The notes: generated by a model not told the origin, from the letters alone. DNA of 64,000 bases from Chryseobacterium nakagawai (GCF_900637665.1 NZ_LR134386.1:5138501-5202500); one strand, 5' to 3'. Counted from the first letter of the stretch, positions 1-7,719 are shown. Numbers and translations: made by a program.

Positions 1-30
1 TTGCTCCAAAAACTGAATTCTCCATTATAC

Positions 31-60
31 AATAAAGCCCCAATTAAGGGGCCGTTTTTA
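31..60. terminator. Hairpin terminator between converging units
   Basis: A GCCCC/GGGGC stem (37-41 with 48-52) with loop AATTAA is followed on the + strand by a run of T. It lies immediately beyond the leftward gene that stops at 58, and the T-rich side would also stop rightward transcription coming from outside the window. Only the stem and tract are seen; function is inferred. Confidence 0.6.
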
Positions 61-303
61 TTTTTGTTTTGTTGCTTCTTTAATAATCTCCATTTTATCA
101 TCAGGTATATCTCCTGAAAAACTTCCTATCCCCTTTTCAAAATCAAGGGTTACTGTAATTTCTAATCCTTCCAGCTTGTCTTTAACCTTACTTAGATCTT
201 CTTTTATTGATTTCTGAAAGGCGGTCTCATATCCGTCATATACCACTTTACTAGCTTGCGTATTAGTTGCAGGTTTATTTAGTGTTTTAAAAATTAAGTT
301 CAT
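58..303 (-). CDS. Small phage protein of unknown function
   Basis: This is an 81-residue leftward gene in the head-gene region, downstream of the MuF-type head protein but separated from it by a rightward gene. The protein is charged, with a KVKDKLEGLE helix in the middle and a lysine-rich C-terminus, and has no signal peptide or membrane segment. The ATG at 303 is preceded by an AT-rich leader with no clear Shine-Dalgarno site. I do not recognise the family. Its position suggests a structural or head-associated role, but this is only context. Confidence 0.6.
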   Translation of the reverse strand: MNLIFKTLNKPATNTQASKVVYDGYETAFQKSIKEDLSKVKDKLEGLEITVTLDFEKGIGSFSGDIPDDKMEIIKEATKQK

Positions 304-396
304 AATTTATGGTAACATTTGAGTTACTTTCTCTAAAATACTAAAAATTATTGTTAAACTCTCATTAACGTAAATCTCAAACAATTAATGTTAAAA

Positions 397-494
397 AAAT
401 TTATATTCATAAACACCACAAAGACGACTAAGTAATTTTGGATAAATAAATTTATACCCATAAAGACCATGACTTGGATAGGGTAATTTTGACA
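397..494 (+). repeat. Two imperfect ~48-bp tandem repeats carrying promoter-like boxes
   Basis: The segments at about 397-444 and 447-494 align as imperfect copies. Both contain AAATTTATA-N3-ATAAA, an AC(C) stretch, and end with TAATTTTG (433-440 and 484-491). That octamer fits the Bacteroidetes -7 consensus TAnnTTTG. The second copy lies about 22 bp before the ATG at 513, so it could drive that gene. No good TTTG -33 box is seen at the usual spacing. The rest of 304-512 shows nothing else. Confidence 0.45.
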
Positions 495-512
495 ATAATT
501 AATTTTAAAGAA

Positions 513-728
513 ATGAAAAAAGAAACCAAAACAAATTTAGATCTGTTTATCAGAAAGAACAACTTAACTAAAAAAAACAATCGAGTAATTAATCCTGAAA
601 GCTTAATGAAAAAATTTCAATTAGCAACCAAGTTTACTATTAACAACTTACTATCTGGTGGCCTTACAAAAGAACAGATAAACGATCTAAATAAAGCCTA
701 TAAAGATATTTTGAATAATTATCTTTAA
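513..728 (+). CDS. Small rightward prophage protein, unknown function (moron-like)
   Basis: This 71-residue basic protein is encoded against the direction of the surrounding late genes. The frame is open from a TTG at 474, but the ATG at 513 is preferred because it lies just after a promoter-like TAATTTTG (484-491). The protein is rich in Lys and Asn and mostly helical, with a C-terminal segment resembling LTKEQINDLNKAYKDILNNYL-type helical repeats. A strong hairpin follows the stop. An isolated reverse-oriented gene with its own signals inside a late operon fits a moron. I do not recognise the family. Confidence 0.5.
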   Translation: MKKETKTNLDLFIRKNNLTKKNNRVINPESLMKKFQLATKFTINNLLSGGLTKEQINDLNKAYKDILNNYL

Positions 729-752
729 ATCAAGCTAAGAATTTTCAAAACT

Positions 753-778
753 CACTCCTGAATCTAATTTCAGGAGTG
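753..778. terminator. Bidirectional terminator between convergent genes
   Basis: A perfect 10-bp stem CACTCCTGAA/TTCAGGAGTG (753-762 with 769-778) has a 6-nt loop. It lies between the rightward gene ending at 728 and the leftward MuF gene ending at 826. On the minus strand it is followed by AGTTTTG. It can serve both genes. Confidence 0.7.
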
Positions 779-825
779 GTTTCAACAAATATAACAAAAA
801 GCCTATTTAAAATAAGTATTGTTTA

Positions 826-1878
826 TCATACATACTGTTCCAGAAGCTTCTTATTGTTATTGATAAAGTACGGCTTTGACTTCGATTTCTTTATTTTATT
901 ACTATTATCCACTAGCCAATTGACAAACACATCTGGAACCTCATCCACTTCATTAACGCTGCCTTTAGGCTCCTTCCCCTGCCAAATAAGATCATTATCT
1001 CTTTCCATCTCTTCCCACGTCTTTAGAATTGCAATCGTAGTGCATCGGCATTGCGGATGCCAACCGACAAATACAAAATCTTTAGGATAATTTCCCGCCA
1101 TTGCCTCGCAAAATGGGCAATGATTTGGATTATTTGAAAGCTTAATCTGAATACCTACTACGAAATCAAACTGTTGATACTTCTCATGATTGGCCTGATG
1201 ATAAGCCATATTATTAATGGTCCTTGTTAGCCTCTGAGCGTTTTTCGCTGACGATCGGTAAACGCCTTGCCCCGGATTAAAGGCTTTAGCAGCTTTCGAA
1301 AGCACAAGGTTCCCATGCTTATCACGTACTCTACGGAAAAGCCTGTCAGGATCATTCAGGTTTGACCTCAGCTCTCTGGCAAGTTTAGCAGCTGACTTTC
1401 CCTCGCCAATTCCGATATCCAAACCTAATTCTATTTCATTCCGGAACTGATCTGAAAGCTTCCACACACGATCAGATAAACCTACACCATTTTCTTTAAG
1501 CTTTTTAAATGCATTTAAAGCCTCTTTATTCGGATTTAGGTATTCTTGAACCTGCTCTTTTGAAAGATTCAGTTTTTGGGCTATTTTCGATACTAATTTA
1601 GCTTGCTTATCCTCAGCAGTAGACCAACTATTGTCAATCTGTGTGTAAAGCTCAGCAATAACGTTCTTTGTGAATTGTTCAAAAAGCTTGTTTGCTGATT
1701 TATTTAGGTCCGGATAGTCAGAGAATGAAAATAGTTTAGAAGTGTCAATACGACCTAATGTGATAAGCTTCACAACCTCCTCAATAAGCTTTCGATAAAG
1801 ATTGTTAATTCTCCTTACGTTGTACTCACCCCGCTGAAAGTGTTTAGCGTCAAAATTATCGTCGTGCAGATCTGCCAT
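826..1878 (-). CDS. Phage head morphogenesis protein, MuF/SPP1 gp7-like
   Basis: This 350-residue protein matches the MuF family of minor head proteins, which bind at the portal vertex and help head assembly or are injected with DNA. The C-terminal signature is clear: a CPFC pair (residues 254-257) followed by a GWHPQCRC motif (272-279), the usual cysteine/histidine block of the family. The N-terminal two thirds is helical and charged. It belongs to the leftward head operon but is separated from the portal gene by a rightward two-gene cassette at 2.0-2.7 kb. The ATG at 1878 is the only sensible start. No toxin domain is attached to the C-terminus, unlike some MuF fusions. Confidence 0.88.
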   Translation of the reverse strand: MADLHDDNFDAKHFQRGEYNVRRINNLYRKLIEEVVKLITLGRIDTSKLFSFSDYPDLNKSANKLFEQFTKNVIAELYTQIDNSWSTAEDKQAKLVSKIAQKLNLSKEQVQEYLNPNKEALNAFKKLKENGVGLSDRVWKLSDQFRNEIELGLDIGIGEGKSAAKLARELRSNLNDPDRLFRRVRDKHGNLVLSKAAKAFNPGQGVYRSSAKNAQRLTRTINNMAYHQANHEKYQQFDFVVGIQIKLSNNPNHCPFCEAMAGNYPKDFVFVGWHPQCRCTTIAILKTWEEMERDNDLIWQGKEPKGSVNEVDEVPDVFVNWLVDNSNKIKKSKSKPYFINNNKKLLEQYV

Positions 1879-1969
1879 GATATTGATTTAAAGAACTTCT
1901 AGTTCAAAGTTACAATAATCTAATTAAATACAATAGATTCCTCTAACTTATTTAGAATTGAAATAAATT

Positions 1970-1985
1970 GTAATAATATTATTAC
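1970..1985. promoter_or_regulatory. Operator-like palindrome 1 of the 2-kb cassette
   Basis: GTAATAATATTATTAC is a perfect 16-bp palindrome just upstream of the -33 box of the cassette promoter. It shares half-sites GTAATA-N4-TATTAC with the second palindrome at 2003-2018. The centres are 33 bp apart, about three helical turns. The likely ligand is the HTH protein encoded at 2383-2706 (inference). Confidence 0.6.
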
Positions 1986-1991
1986 TTAAGT

Positions 1992-2023
1992 ATTGTATAT
2001 GTGTAATATTATTATTACATTTG
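1992..2023 (+). promoter_or_regulatory. Bacteroidetes-type promoter of the 2-kb cassette
   Basis: ATTG (1992-1995), a 20-bp spacer and TACATTTG (2016-2023) match the TTTG-N19/21-TAnnTTTG consensus closely. The ATG of the first gene is at 2044, leaving a leader of roughly 15 nt. The same two box sequences recur in the prophage early promoter at 19,329-19,360. Confidence 0.7.
2003..2018. promoter_or_regulatory. Operator-like palindrome 2, overlapping the -7 box
   Basis: GTAATATTATTATTAC repeats the half-sites of palindrome 1 with a different 4-bp centre. It occupies the spacer and the first three bases of the -7 element, so a bound protein would block polymerase. This is a classic repressor position. 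Confidence 0.6.
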
Positions 2024-2043
2024 TATAACAAAAACAAACAGTT

Positions 2044-2376
2044 ATGACTTTCATTCACGACATTTACAATTACACTTTCGGTAACTCTTCTAATTTGTTG
2101 GGTAAGTCTTTTTACCATCGTCAAGGTAATAAGCTGGTAAGATTTGCTGATCATAACGCAAAACACTATAACATTGAAGAAAATAATGAAGGTATTGAAG
2201 AATTGCTTTTAGTTTATGTTAATGCGAATCTTTCTGAAAAAGAAATGCAAAACAATGTAGCTGAGTTAGAAGATGAATTAAATATTTCTGTAGATTATAT
2301 TTATTTTGATGATGAAGATAAATACGCTAATGATATTAATTTCATTAAAGATAGAATAGAATTCTTTTTAAAATAA
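2044..2376 (+). CDS. Small acidic prophage protein, unknown (candidate anti-defence moron)
   Basis: This 110-residue protein is strongly acidic (about 21 Asp/Glu against 10 Lys/Arg), with an acidic cluster YFDDEDKY near residues 87-94. It has no signal peptide or membrane segment. It is transcribed against the late operon from its own promoter, with operator palindromes, and is followed 6 bp later by an HTH gene and then a terminator. Small acidic proteins in such operator-controlled cassettes inside late operons are typical of anti-CRISPRs and other anti-defence proteins. This is an inference from layout: I do not recognise the family. An alternative is a toxin-antitoxin or superinfection-exclusion pair. 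Confidence 0.75.
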   Translation: MTFIHDIYNYTFGNSSNLLGKSFYHRQGNKLVRFADHNAKHYNIEENNEGIEELLLVYVNANLSEKEMQNNVAELEDELNISVDYIYFDDEDKYANDINFIKDRIEFFLK

Positions 2377-2382
2377 TATATT

Positions 2383-2706
2383 ATGATACATAAATTTTTA
2401 GAACTAGAAAAAGAAAAAGGTGTTATTGAAAAGCCAAATGACGCGACTTTCATTATTAAATGTCCTCAATGTAAAAAAGTTTTGGCATCAGCTCAATATT
2501 TCAGTTATTTACCTGATGTTCTGTGGTGTTGGGGAGAGGCCAACCATGACGACTGGCGAAAATATAAAAAAGAAAAGAATTTGACCAATGATGATATAGC
2601 TAAAATTATTGGCATTACCGCTGATAGTGTAAAGAATCAAACCCAGCAAAGCAAACCATTGCCAAAATGGGCTTTATCAATGCTTTTTGAGTATTGTAAT
2701 AGATAG
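2383..2706 (+). CDS. HTH protein with CxxC motif, candidate cassette autorepressor (Aca-like)
   Basis: This 107-residue protein has a CPQCKK half zinc-site near residues 27-32, a further cysteine near 49, and a C-terminal helix-turn-helix. The segment LTNDDIAKIIGITADSVKNQ, about residues 66-85, fits the XRE-like pattern of helix, turn and recognition helix. It is co-transcribed with the acidic protein before it and closes the cassette. Anti-CRISPR-associated (Aca) proteins are small HTH repressors in the same position that bind inverted repeats at the shared promoter, and two such repeats are present here. Family membership was not tested; the HTH call is from pattern reading. Confidence 0.75.
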   Translation: MIHKFLELEKEKGVIEKPNDATFIIKCPQCKKVLASAQYFSYLPDVLWCWGEANHDDWRKYKKEKNLTNDDIAKIIGITADSVKNQTQQSKPLPKWALSMLFEYCNR

Positions 2707-2714
2707 CATAAAAT

Positions 2715-2740
2715 ACCCCTGTTAATTCAGGGGTTTTATT
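2715..2740 (+). terminator. Terminator of the 2-kb cassette
   Basis: A 7-bp ACCCCTG/CAGGGGT stem (2715-2721 with 2728-2734) has loop TTAATT and is followed by TTTATTTTA, starting 9 bp after the HTH gene stop. It isolates the cassette from the leftward genes beyond. Confidence 0.75.
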
Positions 2741-2953
2741 TTACTTCATTTCTGCTACTTCCATGTAAAACCCGTCATTTATCTGAAGATTTACGTCTAA
2801 CCAGGTTGCAATTTCCAGAAGCCCATTATAAAACCAATTTACCCCAGTAAGTTCTGGCATATAAGAATCTACGTCTTTAGCATAAATCTTCACGCAACCG
2901 TAAGTGTACCCAATATGAGTAAATCCTTTTTCTTTAGCTTTCTTCTTTGTCAT
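2741..2953 (-). CDS. Small phage protein, unknown function
   Basis: This 70-residue gene starts 2 bp after the portal gene stop, so it is translated from the same leftward message. The protein starts with a lysine-rich stretch (KKKAKEKG) and continues with an aromatic-rich body (GYTYG, NWFYNG) without Cys pairs apart from a single Cys. There is no signal peptide. I do not recognise it. Its place between portal and MuF genes suggests a minor head-assembly or accessory role, from context only. Confidence 0.6.
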   Translation of the reverse strand: MTKKKAKEKGFTHIGYTYGCVKIYAKDVDSYMPELTGVNWFYNGLLEIATWLDVNLQINDGFYMEVAEMK

Positions 2954-2955
2954 AG

Positions 2956-4368
2956 TTATAAATCTGTTGGATTACCAAATACGTTTTCTGTCTTTTCAGC
3001 TTCCTGTTCTGCTTGAAGTACAATCCAATCCTCAGCCGGTGCGAGAGCAGACAATTCAGCCGAAAGCTGTTGAGAAATCAATGGCTTGTTACCGTTGGCT
3101 GTCATAAGAGTTTCTACCCACTCTTTCGTATCCTGAATCATGTAAGGCTTGATTACTGGTTCGAGCTCAAGTTTGTTGGAAGCTTCCAGAAGTGAAGTAT
3201 TGAGAAGTTTACCTACATAAGCTTTCAAAATGTTGTATCTGCGAGTAAAATACTCTTCCCAGATCTCCGCTTTCTCTTGCACCTTCAAGTGAGCGTCCAT
3301 GAATAGCATTTTAAGCATGATTCCAGACACTTGATTCAATCCTTTGACCTGACGGAAAAGATCGGGTGTTTTGGTGAATTTATGGATATTCTCAAGCCTT
3401 GTTTCAATCTCAAGCTTCACAGACTCCGGAGCTGCATCCCATGATAATACTTTCATATCAGACTCCGGCCCCCCTTGAATTGCCTTATTGGACTCACCGG
3501 CTTGCGGTAAACCTGTCACTTTCCCTTTGATGAATGTTGTCGGTGCTGCGTGGTAGTCGTTAATTTCAGCATGACGGGATAAAAGAAGCTCTAAACGCTC
3601 TATATCATACTTCACATCTTCATATTCCGTTTCCTCCTGAGTGCCATACACAACAGGGATTTTCTCTATAGGATTTTTCCCAGCTTCTTCAATTGGAACA
3701 ATCTCCCACCCGTTTTCTCCTTTCATGAAACGCACAATCTCAGTATCCGTGAATGTTTCAAAGTACTCAATAGCCTTTTTTTCAGCATTTAGAAGCGTAA
3801 AACCACGTGAAAACGCCACCATATCATCATATTCGTTGAACATTGGATACAAAGTGTCATTTTTCCAAGGAATGAATAGCTTTAGCTTAATCCGGAAATT
3901 ACAAGGAAAGCCATAATCCTCATGCGGTTCTGATTTCTGATAATACCAATACTCAGCAATTTCTGTAGACCTGTATAATTCCCTAGCGGCTTGTCTGTTC
4001 TTAATATCAGCCTTATTCTGTAATAATATCTTCTGGATAGCTTTTTCTACCGTTTCCTCTTGAGAACCTACCTCAGCATTGCTCTGAATTGTAACGGGAT
4101 TACCAAAACCAAAAGACACGGCACTATTTACAATATACTTTTGCACTGGCATAGCTATTCGATTAACCATCTTCGTCTTTATGACTTTGCCCTCAGGATC
4201 TTTAATCTCTTTATTCGGAAGAAATGAGGTGTCAGTAATAGTTCGGTGTTCGGATACTTTCCAATCCTTTTTTAAGTCTTCCAGCTTTGGCTTGTCTCCC
4301 CTATCAACCATCAGTACTTTTATCTGATCTTCCGGTGTTGTTTTTAGTGTGATTTCTGCTATGTTCAT
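2956..4368 (-). CDS. Phage portal protein (SPP1 gp6-like)
   Basis: This 470-residue protein is the dodecameric portal that forms the DNA entry channel at one head vertex and docks the terminase. The length and order fit the SPP1 gp6-type family: an N-terminal region with a conserved PVQKYIVNSAVSFGFG stretch (about 77-92), a long central clip/stem region, and a C-terminal segment with QVSGIMLKMLFMDAHLK (about 348-364), characteristic of the helical wing/crown. It lies two small genes downstream of the large terminase, the usual packaging order. Its start overlaps the stop of the 81-residue gene by ATGA. Identification is from motif memory, not a search. Confidence 0.85.
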   Translation of the reverse strand: MNIAEITLKTTPEDQIKVLMVDRGDKPKLEDLKKDWKVSEHRTITDTSFLPNKEIKDPEGKVIKTKMVNRIAMPVQKYIVNSAVSFGFGNPVTIQSNAEVGSQEETVEKAIQKILLQNKADIKNRQAARELYRSTEIAEYWYYQKSEPHEDYGFPCNFRIKLKLFIPWKNDTLYPMFNEYDDMVAFSRGFTLLNAEKKAIEYFETFTDTEIVRFMKGENGWEIVPIEEAGKNPIEKIPVVYGTQEETEYEDVKYDIERLELLLSRHAEINDYHAAPTTFIKGKVTGLPQAGESNKAIQGGPESDMKVLSWDAAPESVKLEIETRLENIHKFTKTPDLFRQVKGLNQVSGIMLKMLFMDAHLKVQEKAEIWEEYFTRRYNILKAYVGKLLNTSLLEASNKLELEPVIKPYMIQDTKEWVETLMTANGNKPLISQQLSAELSALAPAEDWIVLQAEQEAEKTENVFGNPTDL

Positions 4369-4610
4369 AGTTGTATTTTAATAATAGAGAAAGTATTGAG
4401 TTCGTTTTCTTGACCAGGCTTTCCAAAACAAATTTTTGTTGGAGGTCCATAAATTTCACGCCTTAGTTTATTCAGCTCTTCAATCCATTCAGCAGGTACA
4501 GGATGTGAAGTACACATTTTTACCCTCAACTGAATAGCATTTGATAAATCTTCAATCCTTTTTTCTTTCCAAATTTTTTCAGGGATTACTCCCAATGACG
4601 GCTTTTCCAT
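4365..4610 (-). CDS. Small phage protein, unknown function
   Basis: This 81-residue protein opens with KPSLGVIPEKIWKEKRIEDL, a pattern I associate with short uncharacterised proteins in many phages (PS-G-P-WE-R-L-AI... then PIP-EWI-E-N). The second half holds VPAEWIEELNKLRREIYG. It overlaps the portal start by 4 bp (ATGA) and starts 1 bp after the next upstream gene's stop, so it is translationally coupled in the packaging operon. No enzymatic motif is visible. Function unknown. Confidence 0.65.
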   Translation of the reverse strand: MEKPSLGVIPEKIWKEKRIEDLSNAIQLRVKMCTSHPVPAEWIEELNKLRREIYGPPTKICFGKPGQENELNTFSIIKIQL

Positions 4611-4611
4611 A

Positions 4612-4890
4612 TTAACTATTCAATATTTCGTTGATCTCTTTTATTCGAATTTCAAGCGTTTTCTTTTCCTGATTAAGGCTTTCAGTAGCAATTGCTAGTT
4701 CAGACGTAATTTCTTTTACAGATATTTCATCAAGATAAATCTCATTTACCTTTTTAGGCTCGAAAAACTTTTTTATGTCTTCGATATTACCGGACACATA
4801 ACCCAGGTGATTTGCTCCACCCATCCCATCATCAGTGCTTACTTTGTATACTTTTATTTCTGCCATTTTCAAACTGATTTTATTTACCAA
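4612..4890 (-). CDS. Small phage protein with C-terminal coiled coil, unknown
   Basis: This 92-residue protein has a beta-rich N-terminal half (KVYKVSTDDGMGGANHLGYV) and a C-terminal heptad-like helix from about residue 60 (LAIATESLNQEKKTLEIRI), a likely coiled coil. It overlaps the end of the large terminase gene by 7 bp. Its location between terminase and portal suggests a packaging or head accessory role, but I do not recognise the family. Confidence 0.6.
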   Translation of the reverse strand: MVNKISLKMAEIKVYKVSTDDGMGGANHLGYVSGNIEDIKKFFEPKKVNEIYLDEISVKEITSELAIATESLNQEKKTLEIRIKEINEILNS

Positions 4891-6440
4891 AGGACCCCTT
4901 CTAAGGCTCCTGAAACAAATGGTGGTTCGTATGGATGGAATGTGTTTGCCAGTGCGTCAAATTCATCCGTAGAGCGTTTAATTCGTTTCTTTATATCTTC
5001 TTTCTTTTCAATTAATATTTTCCCGTTCGATTGGAAGAAGTATTTTATTGCTGTCGCTTCCTTCATAAATGTTGGTGAAGGCGGTAGCATTGCATTATGT
5101 TCGTTTTTAGGATCCAGCCACTCACGAACACACCAGAACAGATATGCACGCATGTTAACGAATGAATACTGCTCAGTGCTATCTTTAAGCTCATAACTTT
5201 CAAATTCTGGTTTTGCTGAATACTTACAGGAAATCACTCGATCCTCAAGACCAAGCTCAACCAAACGGGAGTAAACACCCGCTCCTTCACCTATTGTATC
5301 AATTGAGGCTACCGCCTTCGGGTTTGAGCGCAGGAGATTTGCTATTTTCCCAGCTTCTTCCATGTGATTAGCTTTCCCTGCTGAGTGTTTTATATCGAAC
5401 TTATCCACATAGTTTCCATAGCGGTGACAGTCAACGGTATTGTCACGCCCCATACCGGCAATATCAGATCCTAATATCAGGTTATGATTCTTCTTGTGTG
5501 GTTTTACTGACTGTTGTTGATAGTCTAACCAGCGTTTGTTGGCAAGTTCTATCCACTGCTGAGGTATTAGCGCATCTTCAGACACTTTAGGGAACTTTCC
5601 AAGGATTTTAGCTCTACAAAGGTCATTCGGACGATACCATACACCCTCAAACTGAAAGTCATCCTCTTCAACAAGTACATCGTTCTCGGATATCACAGTA
5701 CACCACGTTTGTAACTTATCATTGATCCACTCATAGTCAACCTGTCCGGGGATGATCATTTTCTTTTCTACAACGTTGACAGCATTTAGTGAATTCAGGC
5801 TAAAACATTTCCATCTTTTCTCTCGTTGCGATTCCGCTGCATATCCAGTAGACACATTCGGGTTGAATACGATCAGCATCCGAGAATTTCCCTGCAGGTT
5901 ACCTTCTATAGCGTGAAATGTGCCCTCTGTAATACCGGTAGCCTCAGTCACAATGAACATGGTGTTAACTGCGTGGAATCCGGTCCAGGCTTCGGTCATG
6001 TTATCATCAGCTTTAAATCCAGTCAAAAACCATTCATCCCAATCTGTACGGATATCATTACCAACTAAACGCCCCGGGAGCTGTATCCCTTGACTTAAGG
6101 CGTTGTTGTAAAGTCGGGATATCTCTGGTTGCATGATGTTCTCTACCTGTCTACCCGTGGGAGCAGTCATTGCCACTTTAGTATTATGGATGAGGTTACC
6201 TTTAGACCATTTCGGAGTCAGATACATAAAGCACATGGCAGCAACAGCGGAAACAAAGTCTTTTCCGCGGGAAGTACCTGACATTACAGAAGTACGGGGG
6301 TTGTACTGTACAGAATCGATGATTGCCTGTTGTTCCCGGTCCAGGCGTGCCTTTAAAACGTCATAGGCGAACTTGTTCCAGTCCGCCCTCCACTCACCGA
6401 ATTTGAGCATTGCCTTTTGTTGTACTGCCGTGTTTGACAT
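4884..6440 (-). CDS. Terminase large subunit (ATPase and nuclease)
   Basis: The 518-residue motor protein cuts concatemeric phage DNA and drives it into the head through the portal. A Walker-A-like loop SGTSRGKD lies at residues 54-61, where the usual final GKT/S is replaced by GKD. A Walker-B-like strand MFIVTEAT follows at 161-168. The RNase-H-fold nuclease shows GSDIAGMGRDN (Asp 325), an ASIDTIGEG strand (Asp 380) and a C-terminal DEFDAL motif near residue 500. Both domains are complete. A KH-domain gene ends immediately upstream and the small terminase lies four genes further upstream in the same operon. The variant Walker A deserves checking but the fold assignment is firm. Confidence 0.9.
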   Translation of the reverse strand: MSNTAVQQKAMLKFGEWRADWNKFAYDVLKARLDREQQAIIDSVQYNPRTSVMSGTSRGKDFVSAVAAMCFMYLTPKWSKGNLIHNTKVAMTAPTGRQVENIMQPEISRLYNNALSQGIQLPGRLVGNDIRTDWDEWFLTGFKADDNMTEAWTGFHAVNTMFIVTEATGITEGTFHAIEGNLQGNSRMLIVFNPNVSTGYAAESQREKRWKCFSLNSLNAVNVVEKKMIIPGQVDYEWINDKLQTWCTVISENDVLVEEDDFQFEGVWYRPNDLCRAKILGKFPKVSEDALIPQQWIELANKRWLDYQQQSVKPHKKNHNLILGSDIAGMGRDNTVDCHRYGNYVDKFDIKHSAGKANHMEEAGKIANLLRSNPKAVASIDTIGEGAGVYSRLVELGLEDRVISCKYSAKPEFESYELKDSTEQYSFVNMRAYLFWCVREWLDPKNEHNAMLPPSPTFMKEATAIKYFFQSNGKILIEKKEDIKKRIKRSTDEFDALANTFHPYEPPFVSGALEGVLW

Positions 6441-7133
6441 TTAAGAAATAGGTTTTACGTCATTTTCAAACCACTCTAAATGCTTGGACGCATTCACCTT
6501 TACATCTCTTTTAAATCTTTCAGACAAGAACAATTCAAGATCTTTAATTCTACTGCCGTTTTTCCCGATTAATAGACCAATATTCCTGAGCACAATTGTA
6601 ATTTCTGATTGTGATACAATTTGAATTGAAATAATATCCCAAAGCTTATGCTTTATTTTTCTATAATGAAAGTATTGATTTAAATACATGACAAGAACAC
6701 GTTTAAATAATAGCGGTATTTCAACGTGTTTTAAATCAATAGCTCCTGATTCAGATATCATAATGACTGGATTAAATGGGGCATCGATTGCCTTCTTTAA
6801 CAATCTTTCATACTGAGCAGCCCAAGTTTGAGATTGCTTTTCTTTTAGATTGTGGAACATCCCTCCTTTGTTTGTTAGATATTTAATAACCATCTTAAGA
6901 TGAAAGAAGTTTATTTTTCCTTCTTTGACCATATCATTGACGATTTGAGGATTTTCAAAAGTCAATTCAGCAAAAGTATTGATGAAAGGAATTCCAGTTT
7001 CGGTTAGTTTACACAAGTCATCACCATTCATTCTGTCTTTTACTTTAATTTGGTCTACTATAAGCTTTAAACGCTCTACAGGCACAGATAAGCCTAATGC
7101 AATATTTTCCAGTCGTTTATCAAAGTTTTCCAT
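6441..7133 (-). CDS. Phage protein with C-terminal KH-like RNA-binding domain
   Basis: The 230-residue protein ends in a segment that looks like a KH domain: EITIVLRNIGLLIGKNGSRI at residues 177-196 with the GxxG loop as GKNG (190-193), then a helix LELFLSERF and a strand DVKVNAS. KH domains bind single-stranded RNA or DNA. The first 170 residues are helical and contain no motif I know. The gene abuts the large terminase start and follows a 108-residue gene by 4 bp, so it is in the packaging operon. A nucleic-acid-binding role in packaging or late gene control is plausible but inferred. Confidence 0.7.
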   Translation of the reverse strand: MENFDKRLENIALGLSVPVERLKLIVDQIKVKDRMNGDDLCKLTETGIPFINTFAELTFENPQIVNDMVKEGKINFFHLKMVIKYLTNKGGMFHNLKEKQSQTWAAQYERLLKKAIDAPFNPVIMISESGAIDLKHVEIPLLFKRVLVMYLNQYFHYRKIKHKLWDIISIQIVSQSEITIVLRNIGLLIGKNGSRIKDLELFLSERFKRDVKVNASKHLEWFENDVKPIS

Positions 7134-7137
7134 AATT

Positions 7138-7464
7138 TTAGTATTCAGTAATGTTGAATTTCCTTTTAATGTATCTACGTATCCATCTTCTGGACTTGCC
7201 TAATGTTTCGTAGTAGGAAACGGTTCTTTTAACCTCAGCAAGCATTTCCTTAGATGGTGGTATTTTTACATCAGCCCAGTCGAACGTTTCAGATTCATTG
7301 ATCATTTGCCCTGCCCTCAAAGACAGTATATCCTCTTCTGTCACAATACGTCCTAAGGTTTGAACAGAACTCAATCTGATTCTACTCAATAAAGATTCAG
7401 GATTTGCAAAATCTTCCTCGCTCCAATTCGCTGTTGAAAGAATGTTTAAATCGTTTGTTTGCAT
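7138..7464 (-). CDS. Phage protein, unknown function
   Basis: This 108-residue protein is acidic in its first half and has a basic, aromatic C-terminus (KSRRWIRRYIKRKFNI), which could contact nucleic acid. It lies 4 bp upstream of the KH-domain gene and 11 bp downstream of a 78-residue gene, in the packaging operon. The ATG at 7464 is the natural start. No family is recognised. Confidence 0.6.
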   Translation of the reverse strand: MQTNDLNILSTANWSEEDFANPESLLSRIRLSSVQTLGRIVTEEDILSLRAGQMINESETFDWADVKIPPSKEMLAEVKRTVSYYETLGKSRRWIRRYIKRKFNITEY

Positions 7465-7475
7465 AATTATTTATT

Positions 7476-7712
7476 TTAGTCAATCGGTTTGATAAACTTT
7501 CCGCAATCACTTTCTACATGATCCAATAGATACATTCTTTGGTAAGTATCTTTATATCTTGGATTATCATTCCAATCGTTGTCAAACTGAGGAATTTCAT
7601 TTTCAATAATCTGACCCCAATCTGTTGTTAACCAACCATCATTTGTAAAATGGTCTGCGAAAGCTTCAAATAAGTCTTTGCCCCATAACTTTTTTAATTC
7701 TTCTACTGTCAT
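7476..7712 (-). CDS. Small acidic Trp-rich phage protein, unknown
   Basis: This 78-residue acidic protein is rich in Trp and Asp (TNDGWLTTDWGQ, NDWNDNPRYKDTY) and starts 7 bp after the stop of the split HExxH gene. It has a single Cys near the end and no membrane segment. It may act with the HExxH protein next to it, but no function can be assigned from the sequence. Confidence 0.6.
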   Translation of the reverse strand: MTVEELKKLWGKDLFEAFADHFTNDGWLTTDWGQIIENEIPQFDNDWNDNPRYKDTYQRMYLLDHVESDCGKFIKPID

Positions 7713-7719
7713 GAATATG

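Noticed and set aside
776..1090. 104-residue rightward frame
   Set aside because: It lies antisense within the well-supported MuF gene and its C-terminal motif region.
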